From Candidatus Acidiferrales bacterium (GTDB lineage: Bacteria; Bacteroidota; Ignavibacteria; Kryptoniales; JAKASW01), in assembly GCA_035515795.1 (NCBI GenBank), contig DATJAY010000012.1:88532-152531 (forward strand): DNA of 64,000 nucleotides, in the 5' to 3' direction. The first letter of the stretch is position 1. Each line of letters begins with the position of its first letter. A program made the position numbers and the translations under genes. Positions 55,076 to 62,986 of this stretch are shown piece after piece. The notes beneath the pieces are model-generated. The model searched no databases and had not been told where the DNA came from. It worked only from the letters and a program-made list of their open reading frames with translations.

Positions 55076-56271
55076 TTAGAGAAGCTGCAAAGGCACAGGA
55101 ACACAAAGGGAAAGTTAAGTCTCCATGGCTTTGTCCTTCTGGAACGAAGTTTATACAACTATTGGCAGTATCCCTTTGCACCTTGTTGGTCATGTCCTGC
55201 GCATCTCTCAGGCTCCCCCGTGAGCTGAAGACATCGTCGGCAGGTTGGGCTATGTATGGAAGGGATGCGGTCCACAGCTCGATGACTGAAATGACTTCGA
55301 CGCGCCTGGAACAAATATGGAACCATAATGTAAACGCCGGCTTTGGGAATTTCTCTCCTATTATCAAAAATGGAATCGTTTATGTCGGGACGCTCAAGGG
55401 CGAGATTTACGCACTCGATGTTGTTACCGGGAAAGAATTTGCGTCCAAAACCTTTAACGGAGCTATTTTTTCGGGGCCGGCAATTTCCGACAGCATCATG
55501 GTTGTCTGTTCGTCCCAATCGGATAAAAACATCTTTGCCTACGACATTTATTCCGGTAGCATAATTTGGTCGAAGCAGATTGCCGATGTCGAATCGTCTC
55601 CAACCATTCTCAAGAGCGAAATTTTTGTTGCGACCGTGAAAGGAGATTTTTATAAATTTGATCTGCAAACCGGCGCAGAAATTTTTCATAAAAATTTTAT
55701 CGGTCCCATTAGATCATCTCCTGCAGTGGATGACAGCCTTTGCGTTTTCGGCTGCGACGATGGAAATGTTTATGGGATAAGTGCGGTTGATGGAAGGCAA
55801 ATATGGAAGTATGACGTTCCGCAAGGCGGGATATGGTGTTCTGCATCTATGAACGATTCGTCGGTGTTTATAGGTACAAATGGAGGAAGGCTGCTGGCGC
55901 TGGGCAAAGATGGAAAATTGGAATTTGATTTCGCAACCGACAATAAGATCCTTTCGATGCCGATCACCGATGAGAGATGCGTCTATTTCGGCTGTGATGA
56001 CGGAAATTTCTATGCCCTTAACATTCACAGCGGTGCACTTATCTGGAAGGTCCATATTGATGCTCCAATAACAAGTTCCGCTTCTCAGACGACGAACCAG
56101 GTTTTCTTTGGCGGGTTGGATAAAAATCTTTATGTTATAGAAAAGAGCGACGGCAAAGTGGCACAGGAAATAAGTCTGCCGGGACGGGTTCGCACTCAGC
56201 CTGCTATCTGGAAAAATCATTTGGTCGTCGGCGCGGAAGACTCGGATGTCTATGGCTTTGAAATCAAATGA
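55072..56271 (+). CDS. PQQ-repeat beta-propeller lipoprotein (BamB-like)
   Basis: The ATG at 55072 overlaps the symporter stop. The 399-residue product has a long n-region and then a lipoprotein signal with lipobox L-V-M-S-C-A (Cys43). Seven or eight PQQ/WD-like blades follow, marked by repeated G-x-[I/V]-Y-A-L-D, D-G-N-V/F-Y and W-K-x-x-[I/V/D] segments. BamB, a member of the outer-membrane assembly complex, has this shape and anchoring, but propellers of this type are diverse. It is followed by lipid A and LPS genes, consistent with an envelope role. Confidence 0.85.
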   Translation: MIREAAKAQEHKGKVKSPWLCPSGTKFIQLLAVSLCTLLVMSCASLRLPRELKTSSAGWAMYGRDAVHSSMTEMTSTRLEQIWNHNVNAGFGNFSPIIKNGIVYVGTLKGEIYALDVVTGKEFASKTFNGAIFSGPAISDSIMVVCSSQSDKNIFAYDIYSGSIIWSKQIADVESSPTILKSEIFVATVKGDFYKFDLQTGAEIFHKNFIGPIRSSPAVDDSLCVFGCDDGNVYGISAVDGRQIWKYDVPQGGIWCSASMNDSSVFIGTNGGRLLALGKDGKLEFDFATDNKILSMPITDERCVYFGCDDGNFYALNIHSGALIWKVHIDAPITSSASQTTNQVFFGGLDKNLYVIEKSDGKVAQEISLPGRVRTQPAIWKNHLVVGAEDSDVYGFEIK

Positions 56272-57191
56272 ATTTCAGTGATTATTTGCAGTTATTGCTC
56301 TTAAGAGTTATCGGAGCTTTTCTTCGGCGGTTTTCGTTGAAAAGCGTTCACAAAATGGCCGCGTCGCTTGGAAGTTTTTTTTACCGTCATATTCCGATTC
56401 GCGAAAACGTTGCGCTGACTAACTTGAAATTATGTTTCCCTGAAAAGGGAAACGATGAAATAGAATCGATACTTGAAAAATCTTATGTGAACATTACAAC
56501 GGTGTTCTTTGAGTTCCTCTATTTCCCAGAGTTTACAAAGGACAGTTTGAGAAATGTCGTCGAGTTTCCGGATGAATCGCGGCGCCTGATCGAATCGGCG
56601 CTTGAACGAGGACGAGGCCTGATCTTGATGAGCGGGCACTTTTCAAATTGGGAACTCGTCGCTCTTGCGATCGGCGCATTCTCTCCGAAACATTTTTCGG
56701 TTGTCGTTCACCCGTTCCACAACAAGTCAGTCGACAAGTTTGCGAACAAATATCGCGAACTTCTCGGCAATTCGACCGTGCCGATGGAAAACTCCGTGCG
56801 TGCATCGCTTTCAACTCTTCGAGAAAACGGCATCGTGGCGCTTCTTGCAGATCAAAGTGCAGCAAAGGAGAGCACGCAGGCAAAATTTTTCGGAATCGAT
56901 GTTCCGACTTTCCAAGGTCCTGCATTATTTGCTCTAAGGACACGCGCGGCCGTACAATTTGGTGTCCTTGTCAGAAAGAATGACGGGACATACCGTCTGC
57001 ATCTTCATGAGATAGATTACAGTGATCTCCCTGACGACTCGGAGGCAAGCGTTGCGGAGCTGACTCAGCGTCATGTTACTGCGCTCGAAGGATTCATCAG
57101 AGAATGTCCGGAAAATTGGCTCTGGTTTCACAAGCGATTCAAACATGTGCAAATTTTCCAGGAAAAACTCCGGGAAATAGAAGAAACGTGA
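56268..57191 (+). CDS. Lysophospholipid/lipid A acyltransferase (LpxL/HtrB family)
   Basis: The 307-residue protein has an N-terminal membrane-associated helix. The acyltransferase H-x4-E motif is at G-H-F-S-N-W-E (His124, Glu129). The later L-A-D-Q-S and F-F-G-I-D-V-P-T-F-Q-G-P segments are typical of LpxL, LpxM and the Bacteroidota homologues. It would add a secondary acyl chain to lipid A at the inner-membrane inner face. It overlaps the previous stop by 4 bases and the following heptosyltransferase start by 4, so the group is translationally coupled. Confidence 0.92.
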   Translation: MNFSDYLQLLLLRVIGAFLRRFSLKSVHKMAASLGSFFYRHIPIRENVALTNLKLCFPEKGNDEIESILEKSYVNITTVFFEFLYFPEFTKDSLRNVVEFPDESRRLIESALERGRGLILMSGHFSNWELVALAIGAFSPKHFSVVVHPFHNKSVDKFANKYRELLGNSTVPMENSVRASLSTLRENGIVALLADQSAAKESTQAKFFGIDVPTFQGPALFALRTRAAVQFGVLVRKNDGTYRLHLHEIDYSDLPDDSEASVAELTQRHVTALEGFIRECPENWLWFHKRFKHVQIFQEKLREIEET

Positions 57192-58222
57192 AAAGATTCT
57201 TGATAATCAACACTGCCTTTCTAGGAGACGTTATCCTGACATTGCCGCTCGTGCAGGTGTTGAAGCGAGCGATGCCCGGTTCACAGATTGACTTTGTTGT
57301 AATTCCGGAAACTTCAGATGTCGTCAGGAGCCATCCCGACATTTCTAATGTCATTGTGTATGACAAACATGGGAAGCAAAGATCGCTTTTATCTTTTCTT
57401 CTGTTTCGTAATCAGCTTCGGGCTGCAACCTATGACGTGGTGATTTGTCCGCATAGATCCCTGCGGAGCTGTCTTCTGGCGAGAGGAATGCGGGCAAAAA
57501 TAAGAATAGGTTTCGATAATTCCGCGATGAAGATGTGCTTCACTAATTTGCTGCCATGGAGATTCGGCGTTCATGAAGTGGACCGGAATCTTTCCCTTCT
57601 TGAACCACTTTCGATCATGACCGGTGAACTGCCCGCTATCCAGCACGAACGGCCGAAGATTTTTCTGGCTGAAGAAAATGTCAGGGAGGCGGAGCAGTTC
57701 ATAACCGAGCACAAAATCGGCGGCCCATTCGCCGTTCTTGCTCCCGGGACTACCTGGCAAACGAAGCGATATCCCGCGGAGATGATGGCGCGGGTGGCGA
57801 AAAAATTATCGGAGAAATTTGCGGCGGTCGTTATCATCGGCGGGCGGAGAGACGTGGAGATTCTGGAAAGCTTCCATAAGATGAGCGATAACATTATTTC
57901 AGCGATAGGAAAATTTTCAATTATGACATCTGCTGAAATTATCAGACGGTCTTCTCTTATGATTGCAAATGATTCTGCCCCGGTCCATATCGCATCCTCG
58001 TTCAATGTCCCGACGGTGGCAATCTTTGGCCCGACAGTAAAAGATTTCGGCTTTTATCCGTACCATAAAAGATCGACGGTCATTGAAGTTAGAGATTTGG
58101 GGTGTCGTCCGTGTTCCATCCACGGTGGACCACGATGTCCTATCGGGACTTTCGACTGCATGAAGAAGATTTCGCCGGATGAAATTGTCAGAAAGGCTTT
58201 AGAGATCTTGAACAATGGTTAA
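57188..58222 (+). CDS. Family 9 glycosyltransferase (lipopolysaccharide heptosyltransferase)
   Basis: A GTG at 57188, overlapping the acyltransferase stop, starts a 344-residue GT9 protein. It opens I-I-N-T-A-F-L-G-D-V-I-L-T-L-P (the G-D-x-x-x-x-x-P donor/acceptor motif). The nucleotide-sugar-binding half has A-P-G-T-T-W-Q-T-K-R-Y-P, V-I-I-G-G-R-R-D and N-D-S-A-P-V-H-I-A. The family transfers heptose to the LPS inner core, as WaaF/WaaC do. Exact acceptor specificity is not evident. Co-occurrence with an LpxL-type enzyme supports an LPS role. Confidence 0.9.
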   Translation: MKRFLIINTAFLGDVILTLPLVQVLKRAMPGSQIDFVVIPETSDVVRSHPDISNVIVYDKHGKQRSLLSFLLFRNQLRAATYDVVICPHRSLRSCLLARGMRAKIRIGFDNSAMKMCFTNLLPWRFGVHEVDRNLSLLEPLSIMTGELPAIQHERPKIFLAEENVREAEQFITEHKIGGPFAVLAPGTTWQTKRYPAEMMARVAKKLSEKFAAVVIIGGRRDVEILESFHKMSDNIISAIGKFSIMTSAEIIRRSSLMIANDSAPVHIASSFNVPTVAIFGPTVKDFGFYPYHKRSTVIEVRDLGCRPCSIHGGPRCPIGTFDCMKKISPDEIVRKALEILNNG

Positions 58223-58283
58223 AGGCGAAATATGAAAAATCAACAAAGAAGGCACTTTTGCCGTATAATCTATTTCCGATGAT

Positions 58284-58898
58284 ATGAAAATCGTAAACGC
58301 AAATAAAAAACGCTCTGTCACAGAAGCTGCGCAGGCGATCCTGGATGGAGGCGTCATCGTTTATCCTACTGAAACGATATATGGGCTTGGCGCAAATGCT
58401 CTCGAGCCGAAAATCGTCGAGCGGGTTTTCACTTTGAAAGAAAGAAATAAATCGAACTCTATTCTTGTTTTGATTCCGGATAAGTCGGCGGTCGAAGAGC
58501 TCACGCTGGAGGTTGGCGAGGTCGCTGAAAAATTGATGAGCAAATTTTGGCCTGGTCCGCTGACGCTGGTTTTTAGGGCCGCACCTATCGTCTCCAAAAT
58601 ATTGACGGCAGGATCTGGTAAAATCGGCATACGCCTTTCGAGCGACGAGTTTTGCCGGGAGCTGCTGAATATCTGCAAGATTCCGATAACCTCCACGAGC
58701 GCGAATCTGTCGGGCGAGCCCAATCCCAATTCGATAAACATGATAAACAAAAAGGTGTTGGGAGCAGTTGATCTGATCGTTGACGCCGGGACTCTTAGTT
58801 CTCAAACTCCGTCAACAGTCGTCGATGTCACCAAAGGGAAAATCGTGCTTGTCAGGGAAGGGGCAATCGAGTACAATAAAATTTTAGAAGCGGTTTGA
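58284..58898 (+). CDS. tsaC: L-threonylcarbamoyladenylate synthase (YrdC/Sua5 family)
   Basis: The 204-residue protein is a YrdC-domain enzyme making threonylcarbamoyl-AMP for t6A37 tRNA modification. Signatures are G-G-V-I-V-Y-P-T-E-T-I-Y-G-L-G, then L-K-E-R-N-K-S-N-S, K-F-W-P-G-P-L-T-L, I-G-I-R-L-S and T-S-T-S-A-N-L-S-G-E. The length fits the short TsaC form, without the Sua5 C-terminal domain. It needs TsaD, TsaB and TsaE, none of which is in the window. It lies 61 bases after the heptosyltransferase. Confidence 0.94.
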   Translation: MKIVNANKKRSVTEAAQAILDGGVIVYPTETIYGLGANALEPKIVERVFTLKERNKSNSILVLIPDKSAVEELTLEVGEVAEKLMSKFWPGPLTLVFRAAPIVSKILTAGSGKIGIRLSSDEFCRELLNICKIPITSTSANLSGEPNPNSINMINKKVLGAVDLIVDAGTLSSQTPSTVVDVTKGKIVLVREGAIEYNKILEAV

Positions 58899-59344
58899 AG
58901 TAAGGCGTGGGTCCACCATTTACTGACGTCAATTGCCTGCGATCTTGCACGATTCCAGACGATACTTGAATTTGTCAGAGCCTGGAGTTGGTTTTTTGTG
59001 ATTATATCTGTGAGTCCTGACTTCGTAAGGGAATAATGATTTGTGGCAGAGAATGGATGATCAGCAACCTTTCCAATATTTTGAAAATTGATGACCGGTG
59101 CGGCAGAGTACATCGGAACTTGCATGTTTTGACCTGCTGCTATCACTCCCTGCCCCGGGACAACATTACGATGTCTCGGTCACGCTGATGCAAATTCAAG
59201 TAATACTCATCTCAGCGAAGCATCTCCTGTCGTGAAGATTATCTGCAAATAATCATGTACAATTTGTGCTCGCTTAAGAAGCAAGTGTTTATTAACAGCA
59301 GCTTAGGTCAAAATCACCAGGATCTATAAGAAAGGGAATTTGTC
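58899..59344. other. 446-base region without a convincing gene
   Basis: No plus-strand frame is protein-like here. On the minus strand an open frame (59146 down into the tsaC 3' end) starting with GTG reads as a mildly plausible 114-residue soluble peptide (I-A-A-G-Q-N-M-Q-V-P, F-Q-N-I-G-K-V-A-D-H). It overlaps tsaC antisense and has no recognisable domain. It may be a gene remnant or chance. No terminator, repeat or promoter stood out. Confidence 0.4.
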
Positions 59345-59704
59345 GTGGATGACTCATTTGATCGCGATCCAATATGGTTCAGAGTATTTCTCAAAGCAGC
59401 CTATGTGCTCTGTTGGGGTGTCGTCGGCTTCTTTGTCGGTATATTCATCTCGGAGAATGGAAACTTTGAGCCTGTCGATAAGAACTCAGGTATCCAAGTC
59501 GTAATCTCCACAATATTCTTCGCTTTGTTTGGCGTGGTCGTTCCATGGCACGCTGTCAGGAGATTTGCAGGTTTCGTTAAGGAAAATGAAGATTCAATTC
59601 CTGCTGCGGTCAGAATACTGATTCTGGTTCTTGGTGTCGCGATGATGTTTGTGTACAAATGGATGCTGAACCGGATCTCAGGGTTTTGGTCGGTTCATTT
59701 TTAA
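59345..59704 (+). CDS. Small membrane protein, unknown function
   Basis: A GTG start preceded by AAAGGGAA opens a 119-residue protein with three hydrophobic helices (about 16-36, 48-66 and 86-106). The N-terminal stretch is acidic and the middle loop basic and aromatic. I do not recognise a family. It stands alone between tsaC and the minus-strand methyltransferase. The good ribosome-binding site and clean topology favour a real gene. Confidence 0.6.
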   Translation: MDDSFDRDPIWFRVFLKAAYVLCWGVVGFFVGIFISENGNFEPVDKNSGIQVVISTIFFALFGVVVPWHAVRRFAGFVKENEDSIPAAVRILILVLGVAMMFVYKWMLNRISGFWSVHF

Positions 59705-59806
59705 CCGCATATTGGCGCACGCCGATTCATGGCTCTGTCATTAGCGAGATATGTCAGTCCTCTCTTCTCGCCAGCCGGGACAGGTCTCCACTGTGATCTT
59801 GTCTTA

Positions 59807-60859
59807 TTATTCCGACATTTTCTGAAATGTCAGCATCTCCGTCATCTCGGAAACCAGCGGCTTTCGCTCGAAGTAATTGTATCGCCGCGCTGACCTTTCC
59901 GGCAAAAACACTTTTCCTGCAATTTTGTAATTCGCATCGGAATATATCCGTTCCACCTCATAAGGATAATCGGCGACTCCGGTCTCACCGATCTGAGGCG
60001 CGACAATTACGGAGACTTTTCCCTTAACCTTTAGAATTCTGTGCGATTCCCTGAACACCGTTTTGAATTTCATCTTGAAATTTGAAAGAGCCACAGTCAT
60101 CTCTTCATTTCCCGAGTAGAATTCGTCCGGCAAGTTTATGAAGACGTAATCAGCTGAATTAGTATCCGCAGGGATACCTGTCAAGAAAACGTTGTTCTGC
60201 TTGATCCGCTCGTCGGATGGCTTTGGATCAAACATTTTATAACTGCGATCGCCAAAATAAGAAATCTTTTCTGCCACATCGCCGAGCGTGCCATCACCGG
60301 CAAACGGATCGACGATGGATGCACCGGGATTTGTATAATGATAGATTGCATTTGCGATTACCTGTCCGGCAATTCTCCCTTTGTATCCCTGTTTACCGAA
60401 ACGCGGATCAGGGACGTCGAAGCTCCACACGTTCGCGGCGCGAAGATCGAACCCGAATTTTGTTCGCCCGGCTTCGCGCTCGCTCAGAGAATCTTCCCTC
60501 ACTTTCTTCCGAAGCTCGATTATGGTCCACTTATTCTGGATTGCAGCTTTCTCGTATTCCTTCCGCTTCTCGTCGCCGCTCACCTTAGTGGCGAGCTCAA
60601 AATAAAAACTCTCAGGTAATTTTCGCTTTTTCAGATCGGGATAATAAGTGAAGTACATCTGGCATTGCTTGAGAAGGATGGGCTGAAACTTGAACCCGGG
60701 ATAAGACGATAATACCTTGTATAACTCTTCTTCGGACAACTTGTTCGACTTTGCATAAGGCAGAATTTTCTCGACGACGAATTTTCCTACGTCCCAGAAA
60801 TTATCGACGGAGAGAGAATTTAATCTCTCAGCAAGCTTCTCCAGTGGATCGTTTTTCAT
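59807..60859 (-). CDS. DUF1016-like N-terminal domain fused to a Rossmann methyltransferase
   Basis: The 350-residue protein starts after AGGAG. Residues 15-130 resemble the helical N-terminal domain of DUF1016/YhcG: F-W-D-V-G-K-F-V, S-S-Y-P-G-F-K-F-Q-P-I-L-L-K-Q-C, M-Y-F-T-Y-Y-P and W-T-I-I-E-L-R-K-K-V. Residues 150-350 look like an AdoMet-dependent nucleic-acid methylase, with motif I D-P-F-A-G-D-G-T (Asp184-Thr191) and a motif IV-like I-N-L-P (Asn242-Pro244). No restriction partner or mobility gene adjoins it. The target could be DNA or RNA. It is separated by 49 bases from the B12-binding gene. Confidence 0.65.
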   Translation of the reverse strand: MKNDPLEKLAERLNSLSVDNFWDVGKFVVEKILPYAKSNKLSEEELYKVLSSYPGFKFQPILLKQCQMYFTYYPDLKKRKLPESFYFELATKVSGDEKRKEYEKAAIQNKWTIIELRKKVREDSLSEREAGRTKFGFDLRAANVWSFDVPDPRFGKQGYKGRIAGQVIANAIYHYTNPGASIVDPFAGDGTLGDVAEKISYFGDRSYKMFDPKPSDERIKQNNVFLTGIPADTNSADYVFINLPDEFYSGNEEMTVALSNFKMKFKTVFRESHRILKVKGKVSVIVAPQIGETGVADYPYEVERIYSDANYKIAGKVFLPERSARRYNYFERKPLVSEMTEMLTFQKMSE

Positions 60860-60908
60860 TTGGACTCCTAATTAAGTTGGGATTCAGCTATCGGCGAATG
60901 GCCGATTT

Positions 60909-61307
60909 TTAACGATTAGTCTTCCAGCTACGAATGTAGGCCACTATGTCCAAGGTCGAGGTTCCCGGCGTGAACAATTCGCCGACGCCCATTTTTTTCA
61001 ATGCCGCGATATCCTTGTCGGGAATAATTCCACCCCCGAATAGAAGAACATCGTTAAGTCCTTTTTCTTTCATGAGAGTAAGCACTTTCGGAAATATCGT
61101 CATGTGCGCGCCGCTCAGAAGGCTGATGCCGATCGCGTCTACATCTTCTTGAATGGCGGCATCGACGATCATCTCTGGTGTCTGACGCAGTCCCGTGTAA
61201 ATCACTTCCATCCCTGCATCTCGCAAAGCGGCAGCCACGACTTTTGCGCCGCGGTCATGACCATCGAGCCCTGCCTTAGCGATAAGAACACGAATCTTTC
61301 GTTCCAT
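60909..61307 (-). CDS. Stand-alone cobalamin-binding subunit (methylmalonyl-CoA mutase C-terminal type)
   Basis: The 132-residue protein is a complete B12-binding domain with the D-x-H-x-x-G motif (Asp15, His17, Gly20 in L-D-G-H-D-R-G). The S-G-A-H and G-G-G-I-I-P nucleotide-tail motifs and a terminal helix are also present. It corresponds to the small subunit of split methylmalonyl-CoA/isobutyryl-CoA mutases. The catalytic barrel subunit is not in the window, so the partner must be elsewhere. It is cytosolic, and a 20-base gap separates it from the flippase-like gene upstream. Confidence 0.9.
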   Translation of the reverse strand: MERKIRVLIAKAGLDGHDRGAKVVAAALRDAGMEVIYTGLRQTPEMIVDAAIQEDVDAIGISLLSGAHMTIFPKVLTLMKEKGLNDVLLFGGGIIPDKDIAALKKMGVGELFTPGTSTLDIVAYIRSWKTNR

Positions 61308-61327
61308 GAGTAGCTCTTGGTTATCAG

Positions 61328-62332
61328 CTATTGGACGTTAGCCCTGCCATCTTTGACTGCGCTTGCATAGGAATTGTTTTCGAGTTTTTCATTAAGGGCC
61401 GCTCCATAATGCTTCAACATGTAAGATAACATACCCACGCCAATTATGACAGCAAACCACAGTGTCGCTGCACGAATAATGAAAGTAGCAGCGACAGCGG
61501 AGTTCTTCGGGATTTTTGCAAGGACCAAAAGCCCTGCTAAGGAAGTCTCTGTGGCGCCGAGTCCGCCCGGGAGAAATGATACTGCGCCCACTACAGTCGA
61601 GAAAGCGTAGATGAAACTTGCAGACAGGATCTTCAAATGAATATCGAGGCCGTCGAGGACAAATAGAAACCCCAGGCATTCTATGAACCATCCGGCGAGC
61701 CCGATCAACGACGAAATAATGAGGGCTTTTCCGCTCAACATGGCATGGGAACTTTCATAGGCGGACTCGATCGGCTTGATCCGTTTTGCGATGAACGAGA
61801 TCTTCTCGGCCTTCCGGATGATTTTCATTGAAAATGACCGGCTCGCAATAATTCCGATTCCTGCGACGAAGATGAGCGCCACGACTATGATCAGCCTTTT
61901 CTCATAGCCGATACTGTATGCTCCAATTATCGAGATTATCAGAAGGTCGAGGAAATCGGTGATCCGTTCTGCGAAAACGATCGGAGCTGATTTGCTTATC
62001 GGTACCGCGCGAAGCGATTTCAAAAAGTAAGATTTGACGAGCTCGCCCATCTTACCGGGTGTGACGGACATAGAAAGAGAGGAGATGAATATCCCGAAGC
62101 TCTGTGAGCGCGGTACCTTGATTTCGAGAACCCGGAGATAGTATTCCCATCTTGCGAATCTGAAAAGATAGTTGACCGAAGCGCAGGCGGCCGCGAGAGG
62201 AATGAATTCATAATTGAAGGCCGAGAACGCAGCTTTCAGCTGGGAGAAGTCGGCGTAAAAAGAAAAAGCGACGCCGATGAGTGCTGCGATCGCGATTGAA
62301 ATGAAAAGCTTACTGCGGAGTTTTTTCAGCAT
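61328..62332 (-). CDS. Flippase-like / LPG synthase transmembrane-domain protein
   Basis: The 334-residue polytopic protein matches the UPF0104 / lysylphosphatidylglycerol-synthase N-terminal family. It has a typical [10 protein letters not shown] segment, [21 protein letters not shown] and L-P-G-G-L-G-A-T-E. About eight membrane helices are expected. The soluble aminoacyl transfer domain of MprF is absent, so a flippase or lipid-carrier role is more likely than lipid modification. It overlaps the end of maf by 23 bases. Confidence 0.85.
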   Translation of the reverse strand: MLKKLRSKLFISIAIAALIGVAFSFYADFSQLKAAFSAFNYEFIPLAAACASVNYLFRFARWEYYLRVLEIKVPRSQSFGIFISSLSMSVTPGKMGELVKSYFLKSLRAVPISKSAPIVFAERITDFLDLLIISIIGAYSIGYEKRLIIVVALIFVAGIGIIASRSFSMKIIRKAEKISFIAKRIKPIESAYESSHAMLSGKALIISSLIGLAGWFIECLGFLFVLDGLDIHLKILSASFIYAFSTVVGAVSFLPGGLGATETSLAGLLVLAKIPKNSAVAATFIIRAATLWFAVIIGVGMLSYMLKHYGAALNEKLENNSYASAVKDGRANVQ

Positions 62333-62903
62333 TTGTAAAATTTTTCAATGCGAGATAAAATTTCGGCAGCGGCAGCCCGACGACATTGTAGAAATCTCCG
62401 TTTATTTTTTCCACGAATAGAGCGCTCAGATCGTCCTGGATTCCATAAGCGCCAGCCTTGTCGAACGGCGCGCCTGAACGGACGTATTCGTCAATCTCAT
62501 CGCTTTCCAGCTTTCGGAATGTTACATCGGTAACTTCACATTGCTGTACCATCTTATATCCCGGGGTCTGAAGCAATGTAAATCCGGTAAAGACCTGATG
62601 TGTCCTTCCGCTAAGAAGGTTCAGCATCCTTTCGGCATCTTCGGCATCTTTCGGCTTATTGAGCACCTGACCGCCCAGATAGACGATCGTGTCTGCCGTG
62701 GCCACAATGCCTTTCGCGATCTTCGTCGACGCAGCTCTTGCCTTTTTCTCCGAAAGGGTGATGACATATTCGCGGGGATTGTCAACAAAGTGGTTATCCT
62801 CATCGACCTCTACGTCAAGGAGCGTGAATTTTATTCCAACCATTTCGAGTATCTGTCTTCGCCTCGGCGACCTCGACGCCAGATAAATATGTGGAAGGTT
62901 CAT
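62310..62903 (-). CDS. maf: Maf family nucleoside-triphosphate pyrophosphatase
   Basis: The 197-residue house-cleaning enzyme is of normal length. It shows A-S-R-S-P-R-R-R near the start, V-A-T-A-D-T-I-V-Y, K-P-K-D-A-E-D-A and the D-K-A-G-A-Y-G-I-Q active-site segment. The pattern is that of the YhdE/Maf dTTP/UTP pyrophosphatase branch. It hydrolyses nucleoside triphosphates (canonical or modified) to monophosphates. Its 3' end overlaps the flippase-like gene start by 23 bases, so they share an operon on the minus strand. Confidence 0.93.
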   Translation of the reverse strand: MNLPHIYLASRSPRRRQILEMVGIKFTLLDVEVDEDNHFVDNPREYVITLSEKKARAASTKIAKGIVATADTIVYLGGQVLNKPKDAEDAERMLNLLSGRTHQVFTGFTLLQTPGYKMVQQCEVTDVTFRKLESDEIDEYVRSGAPFDKAGAYGIQDDLSALFVEKINGDFYNVVGLPLPKFYLALKNFTNAEKTPQ

Positions 62904-62986
62904 CTTCAGTAATTTTGGATCTTAAGTAATGAATTTTGAATTGCCATATCGAATTTATAATTCAACATCTGGAATTTGAAATCTTC

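Noticed and set aside
58802-59146. Minus-strand 114-codon frame overlapping the tsaC end
   Set aside because: Half of it is antisense to tsaC and no family is recognisable. It is kept only as a possible remnant in the note on this gap.
60217-60619. Plus-strand frames inside the methyltransferase gene
   Set aside because: Antisense shadows of a gene with clear AdoMet-binding motifs.
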